DNA of 64,000 nucleotides, taken from contig NZ_MTQD01000011.1 in assembly GCF_001974875.1 (NCBI RefSeq), forward strand, positions 1 to 64,000, read 5' to 3'. The notes under the pieces are model-generated. The model worked only from the letters and a program-made list of their open reading frames with translations, had not been told where the DNA came from and searched no databases. Made by a program: the position numbers and the translations under genes. How positions within the stretch are numbered: the stretch's first letter is position 1; the number at the start of each line of letters is the position of its first letter. Positions 57,973 through 64,000 of this stretch are shown here, one piece after another. This DNA is from Pseudoalteromonas sp. EB27. Lineage in GTDB: Bacteria > Pseudomonadota > Gammaproteobacteria > Enterobacterales > Alteromonadaceae.

Positions 57973-58584
57973 CTAACTAAATTGCTTTTGCTTAATGTGT
58001 TTAATAAATCGGTAAGTTAAACTTATTCGCGGATGCGCAAGTGTTGTTTGCCTAGGTATTGCATGTTGGTAGTCTCGTTGGCTATGCCCATTCATTATTA
58101 AGCAGCTGCCACTTTGTAATTTTAAGTCAGTTACTTTATTGCTTGCCTTGTGCTTTAACTTTAAAACCCTATCAGCTCCTAAAGATACACACACAATTGT
58201 TGGTTTATCACCAAGCTCTATTTCATCATCACTATGCCATCCCATCGTATCATTACCATCTCGGTAATAATTAACGAGCAATGAGTTCAGAGGCTGGTTT
58301 AAATGTGCTTCTAAACGCTTTCTCATATTAAGTAACAATTCATCCCATGGTTCTACTATTTGCTTACTACTTGAATACCCGTATTCAATATTTAAATCAC
58401 TCATGAAACATTGCAGTCGTGGAATAGGCCCCGTTTTGCCGTAAACGGTTACATCGGGTTGCTGCCAACGTAGGTTTTTTTGCAAATAATAAAATAGATC
58501 GAGGCTTTTTTGCGCACTAAGTGCCCTACTTTGATAAGAAAAGCCATTTGGTAACTGTTGGGGGTTGGCGTTTTGCCGTTGCAT
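57973..58584 (-). CDS. AlkB-like 2-oxoglutarate/Fe(II) dioxygenase
   Basis: A 203-residue member of the AlkB superfamily that removes alkyl groups from DNA or RNA bases oxidatively. Iron ligands are H and D in MGWHSDDEIELG and a later H in DYQHAIPR; the 2-oxoglutarate arginine is in RISLTYR. The substrate-loop NYYRDGNDTMGWHSD is typical of the AlkB group close to ALKBH2/3. The N-terminal part contains PRLQCFMSD and YGYSS. It is divergent from rlmG across 42 bp. Confidence 0.9.
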   Translation of the reverse strand: MQRQNANPQQLPNGFSYQSRALSAQKSLDLFYYLQKNLRWQQPDVTVYGKTGPIPRLQCFMSDLNIEYGYSSSKQIVEPWDELLLNMRKRLEAHLNQPLNSLLVNYYRDGNDTMGWHSDDEIELGDKPTIVCVSLGADRVLKLKHKASNKVTDLKLQSGSCLIMNGHSQRDYQHAIPRQTTLAHPRISLTYRFIKHIKQKQFS

Positions 58585-58626
58585 GTTAGAATTTACCTAC
58601 ATTAGATTACTGATCAACGAACCATT

Positions 58627-59769
58627 ATGACGACGCAAGCCCAGCTAGGCGATAAAACCTTTACTCTTGAACGCTTTCCATTGGATCAAAAAAACCGCAG
58701 CTTACAAGCGTGGGATTCGGCAGATGAGTACCTTATCAATTATGTTAACGAACATCACCCTGATTGTCGCTCATTGCTTATTTTAAACGATAGCTTTGGT
58801 GCGCTTGCTTGTTATTTTAATAAGTTAACGGTTTGTTCAGTTAATGATTCTTATATTAGCCACCAAGCTGCGGCTTATAACTTACAAGAAAACAAGCTGC
58901 CTACAGCAGAGTTTACGCAAGTAGATAGTTTGTCGGCATTACCAGAGGATGTAGATTTAGTACTTATTAAAATCCCTCGTAATGTGGGTTTTTTACAGTT
59001 CCAATTAAGTGAACTTAGTGAAGTACTTGCACCTGGTACACCAGTAATTGCCGCAGGTAAAACAAAAGAAATTCATAATTCAACAATAAAATCATTTGAG
59101 CAATTTATTGGTGAAACAACAACAAGCCTAGCAGTTAAAAAATCACGTCTAATATTAAGCAATGCCAAAGGCGGATATAAAGCAGCAGACTTCCCTACAA
59201 CATGGGAACTTGAAGGTACTGAGTTTAATATAACAAATCATGCAAATGTGTTTTCGCGTGATTCGTTAGATATTGGTGCGCGCTTCTTTTTTAACTACTT
59301 ACCAGAAACACCAAAAGCTAAAAGTATTATTGATTTAGGGTGTGGTAATGGGGTTGTTGGATTAATGACGCTAGCTCGCTGCCCTAATGCATCAGTTACC
59401 TTTGTTGATGAGTCTTACATGGCTGTGGAGTCGGCTCGGTTAAATGTAGAGATTAACCTAGGCGATAAGTTTGACAACTGTGAGTTCATCGAAAACGACT
59501 GTTTAACAGGCTTTGAAAGAGACAGTGTGGATATGGTGCTATGTAATCCTCCATTTCACCAAGCTCAAGCTGTTACCGATCACATTGCTTGGCAAATGTT
59601 CAAGCAAGCAAAAGATACTTTAAAAGAAGGCGGCGAACTGCGCATTATTGGTAATCGTCATTTAGATTATCATGATAAATTGAACCGCATGTTCGGAAAC
59701 TGTAAGTTGTTAGGGTCAAACAAAAAGTTTGTCGTTCTAAGTGCAACTAAAAATAGTGGAATGCTATAA
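58627..59769 (+). CDS. rlmG: 23S rRNA (guanine-1835-N2)-methyltransferase RlmG
   Basis: A 380-residue protein with two Rossmann-like halves, as in E. coli RlmG. The N-terminal half (ERFPLDQKNRSLQAWDSADEYLI; LILNDSFGALAC) matches RlmG closely. The C-terminal catalytic half has the SAM motif IIDLGCGNGVVGL and the catalytic NPPFHQ. It methylates N2 of G1835 on 23S rRNA. Its stop is immediately followed by the yajG start (TAA ATG), so it leads a four-gene unit. Confidence 0.93.
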   Translation: MTTQAQLGDKTFTLERFPLDQKNRSLQAWDSADEYLINYVNEHHPDCRSLLILNDSFGALACYFNKLTVCSVNDSYISHQAAAYNLQENKLPTAEFTQVDSLSALPEDVDLVLIKIPRNVGFLQFQLSELSEVLAPGTPVIAAGKTKEIHNSTIKSFEQFIGETTTSLAVKKSRLILSNAKGGYKAADFPTTWELEGTEFNITNHANVFSRDSLDIGARFFFNYLPETPKAKSIIDLGCGNGVVGLMTLARCPNASVTFVDESYMAVESARLNVEINLGDKFDNCEFIENDCLTGFERDSVDMVLCNPPFHQAQAVTDHIAWQMFKQAKDTLKEGGELRIIGNRHLDYHDKLNRMFGNCKLLGSNKKFVVLSATKNSGML

Positions 59770-60330
59770 ATGAAATTAACAAACATTATACTTGGGTGTT
59801 GTGTATTACTAATACTTGGTGGCTGTGCAAATCAGCCTAGCCAAGTAATACTTAACCCTGTTTATAAAAGTGGCCAAATAAGCTCTATAAATAGTAGCTT
59901 AAGTACTAGTGTAATTGATTTACGAGGTGATACATCAACACTTAAACTTATTGGGTCAGACAAAACTAAAACCTTTGCAAGCCAAGGTATTACTAGCTCT
60001 ATTAAAAATGTTTTAGATAGTGCACTTAGCCGCAATGGCGCCAGTATTTCTAATTTGGCAAGTGTACGCTTTGAAGTAGATATTCATGCACTACAAGCGG
60101 TAGTAACCGAAAAATTAGTGAGCCATACCAGTGAAGCCCATATAGAACTTGGCGTGCGAGTTATTCGCGCCTCAAGTAACTTTAGTAAAGTGTATAGAGG
60201 TAGTGCTAATTTAGAAGGACCATTTAGTCACGAGCGAGCAAAAATAGAAGGTCAGCTCAATAAGTTGACTGAGCAAATTATTACCCGCATTGTATCTGAC
60301 CCTGAATTAATAGAATTTTTAGAAGGTTAA
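59770..60330 (+). CDS. yajG: YajG family lipoprotein
   Basis: A 186-residue lipoprotein with lipobox LLILGGCANQ (C19). The mature chain follows YajG: QVILNPVYKSGQ, then SVIDLRGDTSTLKLIGSDK, SIKNVLDSALSRNGAS and ELGVRVIRASSNFSKVYRGSA. Function unknown; it lies upstream of ampG in many gammaproteobacteria, as here with one gene in between. It starts right after the rlmG stop. Confidence 0.88.
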   Translation: MKLTNIILGCCVLLILGGCANQPSQVILNPVYKSGQISSINSSLSTSVIDLRGDTSTLKLIGSDKTKTFASQGITSSIKNVLDSALSRNGASISNLASVRFEVDIHALQAVVTEKLVSHTSEAHIELGVRVIRASSNFSKVYRGSANLEGPFSHERAKIEGQLNKLTEQIITRIVSDPELIEFLEG

Positions 60331-60332
60331 CT

Positions 60333-60953
60333 ATGAAACGACTTTTTTTAATCTGCTTAGGCCTATTCTTTAGTGTAAGTAGCTTAGCAGCCCAAGAAGG
60401 CCGCTTTGTGCAAAAGGATAATATTTTTCCACGCGTCGAAATTGTAACGACTATGGGTAGCATAGTGGTTGAACTTGATCGTTCAAGAGCCCCTATCACA
60501 GTCAATAACTTTTTAACTTACGTGTCAGATAAAAGCTATCAAGGTAGTGTTTTTCACCGTATTGAACGTGATGTAGAAAACGAGCGCGACTTTGTTATTC
60601 AAGGTGGTGGCTACGATAAAGATTACGACGGCCTACACGAAAATGACCCTATTTTTAATGAAAGCGGTAACGGTATGAAAAACGATATGTATAGCATTGC
60701 TATGGCGTATCAGGACCGTGAGCCTCACTCTGGTACTCGTCAGTTCTTTTTTAATATGGATAACAACGATCACTTAAACCCAGGTAAAGATTGGGGTTTT
60801 GCTGTTTTTGGTAATGTGATGGAAGGCTACGAAACACTAGACAAAATTATGGCTGTAGAAACGGGCTTTAATGAAAAAATTGGTTACGATTTTGTACCTG
60901 TAAAACCAGTGGTTATTTTAAACATAAAAATGCTTGAGCAAGTCCCACTGTAA
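60333..60953 (+). CDS. Secreted cyclophilin-type peptidyl-prolyl isomerase
   Basis: A 206-residue protein with a signal peptide (RLFLICLGLFFSVSSLAA). The cyclophilin fold is marked by VEIVTTMGSIVVELDRSRAPITVNNF, SVFHRIERD, FVIQGGGYDKDYDG, SGTRQFFFNM and WGFAVFGNVMEGYETLDKI. It catalyses proline cis-trans isomerisation in the periplasm, aiding folding. It sits 2 bp after yajG, between yajG and ampG, probably all one operon. A hairpin (AGAGCAGC/GCTGCTCT) without T-run follows. Confidence 0.9.
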   Translation: MKRLFLICLGLFFSVSSLAAQEGRFVQKDNIFPRVEIVTTMGSIVVELDRSRAPITVNNFLTYVSDKSYQGSVFHRIERDVENERDFVIQGGGYDKDYDGLHENDPIFNESGNGMKNDMYSIAMAYQDREPHSGTRQFFFNMDNNDHLNPGKDWGFAVFGNVMEGYETLDKIMAVETGFNEKIGYDFVPVKPVVILNIKMLEQVPL

Positions 60954-61002
60954 TTTTTTAAGAGCAGCTTAGCTGCTCTGCATCTAAGCCAATGAAGGCC
61001 CT

Positions 61003-62382
61003 ATGAGCAAATCACTCTCTATTAGCGAATATTTTTCTTATTTTAAAGACAAACGCTTAATCCATATTTTTATATTTGGTATGAGTAGCGGTTTTCCGTG
61101 GGTACTAATTGGCTCTGTTATGTCGGCTTGGTTAAAGGATGAAGGGCTAAGCCGCAGTATGATTGGCCTATTTGGCATTGTATTTGGCGCCTACAGTATC
61201 AACTTTTTATGGTCGCCACTCATTGACCGTATAAAACTCCCTGTTTTATATAAATGGCTAGGCCAACGCCGCAGTTGGATACTATTTTGCCAAAGCTTTA
61301 TTTTTATTGGCACCCTGCTACTAGCTGGTCTTGATTTAAAAGCTAATCTGGCAATTGTTGCTGCAATTTGTTTATTAATCGCAATTGCTTCTGCGACACA
61401 AGACATTGCAATTGATGCATTTAGAATAGATACACTAAGCGAAAAAGAATCGCACAAAGCAACAGCAGCTGCAGCTATGGCAACGTCTGGTTGGTGGACA
61501 GGTTATGCGCTTTTAGGTGCCATCCCGTTTTATATGGCCGATATCCCCTCGCTCGACTGGCCACAAATTTATTACTTTTTAGCTGCTGTAATGCTGCTGC
61601 TAATGAGTGGAGCACTGTTTGCAAAAGAGCCTGAATCTAACCGCGAAGCAGTACATGCCGAACTTGAACGTGTGTACCTTGAAAAGCTCTCATCAGCAAA
61701 ACAAACGCCACTTACCAAAACGGTTGCCTGGCTTGCAGTAACCGTTATTGACCCCTTTAGAGCTTTTTTTACTAAAAACGGCGTTAAAACAGCATTGGCA
61801 TTACTTGCGTTTATTTTCTTATTTAAGATAGGCGAAGCGTTTTTAGGGCGTATGTCGATTGTGTTTTATAAAGAAATTGGTTTTAGTAATAGCGACATAG
61901 CAACATTCTCAAAGGTAGGTACGGCGGTGCTTACAATCATATTTACCTTTGTTGGTAGTTTATTTAATCAAAAATATGGCATTGTTAGAGGTTTATTTAT
62001 AAGTGGCATTGCAATGGCTGCTTCAAACTTAGCCTTTTCGTGGATCGCTTTAGTTGGCCCTGATTTAAGGCTATATGCCTTTGCTATTGTTATTGATGGG
62101 TTTACGCAAGCATGGTCGTTAGTGGCTATGGTCGCCTTTATATCGATGTTATGCGATAGAGCATTTAGTGCAACGCACTATGCATTACTGGCATCATTAG
62201 GAAATTTAGGACGAACATTACTTTCGAGCTACAGTGGTGTCGTCATTGATGATTGGTTAATGGGGAATTGGTCGCTGTTTTTTGTTTTAACAGCCTTAAT
62301 GGTTTTACCTTCACTGATATTTTTATATCTGATTAGGCATAAGTTGTATGAGCTTGAGAGAAATTATCATCAAAATATTTAA
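61003..62382 (+). CDS. ampG: Muropeptide permease AmpG
   Basis: A 459-residue, 12- to 14-helix major facilitator that imports anhydro-muropeptides for cell wall recycling. GMSSGFPWVLIGSVMSAWLKDEGLSRSMIGLFG is the AmpG N-terminal signature, followed by FLWSPLIDRI and GQRRSWIL; SATQDIAIDAFRID is the helix-4 motif. It is the last gene of the rlmG-yajG-ppi-ampG unit and ends at a hairpin terminator. Confidence 0.93.
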   Translation: MSKSLSISEYFSYFKDKRLIHIFIFGMSSGFPWVLIGSVMSAWLKDEGLSRSMIGLFGIVFGAYSINFLWSPLIDRIKLPVLYKWLGQRRSWILFCQSFIFIGTLLLAGLDLKANLAIVAAICLLIAIASATQDIAIDAFRIDTLSEKESHKATAAAAMATSGWWTGYALLGAIPFYMADIPSLDWPQIYYFLAAVMLLLMSGALFAKEPESNREAVHAELERVYLEKLSSAKQTPLTKTVAWLAVTVIDPFRAFFTKNGVKTALALLAFIFLFKIGEAFLGRMSIVFYKEIGFSNSDIATFSKVGTAVLTIIFTFVGSLFNQKYGIVRGLFISGIAMAASNLAFSWIALVGPDLRLYAFAIVIDGFTQAWSLVAMVAFISMLCDRAFSATHYALLASLGNLGRTLLSSYSGVVIDDWLMGNWSLFFVLTALMVLPSLIFLYLIRHKLYELERNYHQNI

Positions 62383-62401
62383 TGCATCCCTGCATTAACA
62401 T

Positions 62402-62447
62402 ATTGCTTAGCACTATAAGTGCCCCTTAAGTGTACTAAGCAATTTTT
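62402..62447 (+). terminator. Terminator of ampG
   Basis: ATTGCTTAG pairs with CTAAGCAAT, with an inner imperfect stem, followed by TTTT. It lies 20 bp after ampG and before the convergent XRE gene. Confidence 0.75.
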
Positions 62448-62450
62448 GAG

Positions 62451-62690
62451 TTAATCTACTTTTAGCAAGCTAAGTGCTTCATGTGGATCAACTTCAAGAG
62501 CTGTACAATAACGAACAAACTCAATTACATCTAAACGGCGTTCTTGATTTTCAATCTTGCCGATAAACGAATGAGGCGTTCCAAGCACTTGTGCTAGGCT
62601 TCGCATTGTATGACCCTTTTCGTGGCGTTTACTTTTAAGCCACTTTGTTAGCTTTGCATTTTCTTCAGAAGAAACTGTTTTGCCCATCAT
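62451..62690 (-). CDS. Small XRE-type transcriptional regulator
   Basis: The ATG at 62690 is preceded by GGAG at 7 bp, giving 79 residues; a longer frame to 62804 has no ribosome binding site or domain extension. The protein is a single Cro/C1 helix-turn-helix: GHTMRSLAQVLGTPHSFIGKIENQERRLDVIEF, with the second helix of the HTH in PHSFIGKIEN. No effector domain is present. It could be a single-domain repressor. Palindromes in its upstream region may be its operators. The target is unknown. Confidence 0.83.
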   Translation of the reverse strand: MMGKTVSSEENAKLTKWLKSKRHEKGHTMRSLAQVLGTPHSFIGKIENQERRLDVIEFVRYCTALEVDPHEALSLLKVD

Positions 62691-62780
62691 TTTACATCTC
62701 CTACTAGATGATTTGACGTACCTATTAAAGCAGTAGTCTCTATCAATAGCTGTAGGCAAGTAAGTAGTCATACTTACATT

Positions 62781-62796
62781 CAATAGCAAGCTATTG
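62781..62796. promoter_or_regulatory. Candidate operator upstream of the XRE gene
   Basis: CAATAGC-AA-GCTATTG is a perfect palindrome, and the half site CAATAGC recurs at 62744-62750, 37 bp away and closer to the XRE start. This looks like an autoregulation site for a dimeric repressor. The remaining 451-bp gap (62691-63141) also has a weak repeat AGAATGA/TCATTCT (62882-62908) and otherwise nothing I can name. Confidence 0.45.
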
Positions 62797-63141
62797 CTTA
62801 ACAAAGCATGTGTTGCTACTCACTCCACCAATATAGCTAAAAGAACTACGCTAATAATATGGTAAAGATTTATTTTTATTGAGAATGAAATTTTGCCCGT
62901 CTCATTCTTGGATACATTATATACTATTAACACTTTGGTTAAATAACTAATTACATACTCGGTACAAATATGAACACGAGTGAATATTTATAAACGCTGA
63001 ATACTGACCTAAGTACTCAAAAAATATTAATAAATTATTTCTAGTTATAAAATATTTAAAGGAATATTTATAACAATTTTGTTCCAATTTATCGTCATAT
63101 GTTTATGATTAAGCAATAATTAGCACCAAAAAGGCCGAATA

Positions 63142-63330
63142 ATGTTCAGACTTCTTTTTTTATTACCTATCGTATTGTGCCTGAGTTGGTACTTTTTTTT
63201 GCACCATAACGGCGTACCAATTAAGCAAGGCAAAAAAGGCTTCATATACATTTTAGCGTTTTCTGCTTTTGTACTTGGCTTTTTTGTATTGATAATGCAA
63301 ATAACCGAATACGCCCCAACCGATTTGTAG
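63142..63330 (+). CDS. Small two-helix membrane protein, 62 aa
   Basis: I do not recognise a named family. There are two hydrophobic segments (about 3-20: RLLFLLPIVLCLSWYFFL, and 35-55: IYILAFSAFVLGFFVLIMQI) joined by a basic loop GVPIKQGKKG. Such short proteins are common and often uncharacterised near ampG/erpA. A ribosome binding site is not strong. It is followed by a good terminator. Confidence 0.6.
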   Translation: MFRLLFLLPIVLCLSWYFFLHHNGVPIKQGKKGFIYILAFSAFVLGFFVLIMQITEYAPTDL

Positions 63331-63339
63331 GCATTAAAA

Positions 63340-63361
63340 AAGCCGCAAAAGCGGCTTTATT
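63340..63361 (+). terminator. Terminator between the small membrane protein gene and erpA
   Basis: AGCCGC pairs with GCGGCT around AAAA, with A-run before and T-run after; usable for both convergent genes. Confidence 0.85.
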
Positions 63362-63379
63362 CTATTTAGCATTTAGCTG

Positions 63380-63718
63380 TTAAACGCTAAAGCTTGCACC
63401 ACAACCACAGGTTGTTGTTGCATTAGGATTAGATACAAAAAAGCGTGCGCCTTCTAATCCTTCTGTGTAATCAACTTCACCGTCAACCAAATATTGAATG
63501 CTCATTGGATCGATAACGAGTGTTACACCATTTTTTACAATTTCTAAATCGCCAGGATTCGCTTTTTCATCAAAAGTAAAACCATATTGAAAACCCGAAC
63601 AACCACCACCTGTTACGTAAACACGCAGTTTTAAATCTGGATTTTCTTCTTCGTCGATTAACTGTTTAACGCGAACAGCAGCTGCATCGCTGAACTTAAT
63701 TGGTAATTCTTCAGACAT
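63380..63718 (-). CDS. erpA: Iron-sulfur cluster insertion protein ErpA
   Basis: A 112-residue A-type carrier that delivers [4Fe-4S]/[2Fe-2S] clusters to apoproteins. The three cysteine ligands are C40 (GGGCSGFQY), C104 and C106 ([12 protein letters not shown]), in the order typical of A-type carriers. [15 protein letters not shown] and the [11 protein letters not shown] block point to ErpA rather than IscA or SufA. It is a single gene. The 282 bp beyond its start, to the window edge, contain nothing further I can identify. Confidence 0.93.
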   Translation of the reverse strand: MSEELPIKFSDAAAVRVKQLIDEEENPDLKLRVYVTGGGCSGFQYGFTFDEKANPGDLEIVKNGVTLVIDPMSIQYLVDGEVDYTEGLEGARFFVSNPNATTTCGCGASFSV

Positions 63719-64000
63719 TCTAAAACCCTCAATATCGCAATGGCGTGATTATCTAATACCCGAGTGTTTTAATCAAGTATAGTAAAACAACTCTTTACTC
63801 TAAGTTATACCTATAAATAAGTAAAAAAGTGGCTAAACGTTAGCTCACTAAAATAATACTTAAGCAAACTAAAAGCGACCCTTGTAAACTAAAAGTTCGT
63901 TAAAAATTTTAGTTATAAATAATAGGTCTTAATCTTTACTGCAAATTGTTAATATAAATTACAAAAATTTCAAAATCACAACGACTTAGCTAAACTCTTT

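Noticed and set aside
60961-60979. Hairpin AGAGCAGC/GCTGCTCT after the cyclophilin gene as a terminator
   Set aside because: It has no T-run on the plus strand, so it is more likely a processing or mRNA-stability hairpin before ampG.

Overview
The window looks like a chromosomal segment of a marine gammaproteobacterium of the Pseudoalteromonas type. The base composition is AT-rich. It carries a complete Na+-translocating NADH:quinone reductase operon (nqrA-F with apbE and nqrM), a cytochrome bo3 operon (cyoABCDE), two TonB-dependent receptors, FabV as enoyl-ACP reductase, and the yajG-ampG neighbourhood. All identifications come from reading the sequence and recalling families; no search was run.

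Layout. 1-193 is the right end of an IS50-type (IS4 family) insertion sequence, followed by a small two-helix membrane protein gene. 0.7-11.8 kb is mixed metabolism and signalling: an EAL phosphodiesterase, a secreted M20 dipeptidase, a SLAC1/TDT transporter, a copper-type TonB receptor, a soluble two-PAS chemoreceptor, an MFS exporter, a zinc alcohol dehydrogenase and a DUF1499 membrane protein. 11.8-20.3 kb has a DUF1501/DUF1800 export pair, a secreted esterase, small secreted proteins, HrpB helicase and a CsbD protein. 20.3-24.8 kb has an aldehyde/isoquinoline oxidoreductase pair (molybdopterin plus 2Fe-2S) and an AT-rich HEPN-like/secreted-protein pair. 24.9-29.6 kb is a methionine operon: metA followed by a methionine synthase naturally split into two genes, headed by a clear MetJ operator. 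29.8-36.4 kb has an outer-membrane barrel, EttA, a PilZ protein, an HDAC-like hydrolase, a TlpA thioredoxin, and an AraC regulator overlapping a degenerate GGDEF protein. 36.7-41.9 kb is a TonB receptor with a two-domain beta-propeller phytase lipoprotein. 42-47.5 kb is cyoABCDE with a long leader. 48.6-55.9 kb is the nqr module. 56.3-63.7 kb has fabV, bolA, alkB, rlmG, yajG, a cyclophilin, ampG, a small XRE regulator and erpA.

The most interesting part is the 1.9 kb between nqrM and cyoA. It holds five tandem 112-113 bp repeats, each with a terminator-like hairpin on one strand and a promoter-like block on the other. Next come a perfect FNR-type palindrome and a 141-codon membrane-protein ORF ending in a C-R-A-P-P motif a few codons before its stop. 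After the ORF there are two inverted repeats, the second followed by a T-run, and then cyoA with a TTG start. Together these suggest that cyo is controlled by a nascent-chain (RAPP-class) arrest peptide and an attenuator. That is a hypothesis from sequence only.

Operons inferred from spacing: metA-metH(N)-metH(C); iorA-iorB; DUF1800-DUF1501; TonB receptor-phytase; uORF-cyoABCDE; nqrABCDEF, then (after a terminator) apbE-nqrM; rlmG-yajG-ppi-ampG. No tRNA, rRNA or CRISPR array was seen.
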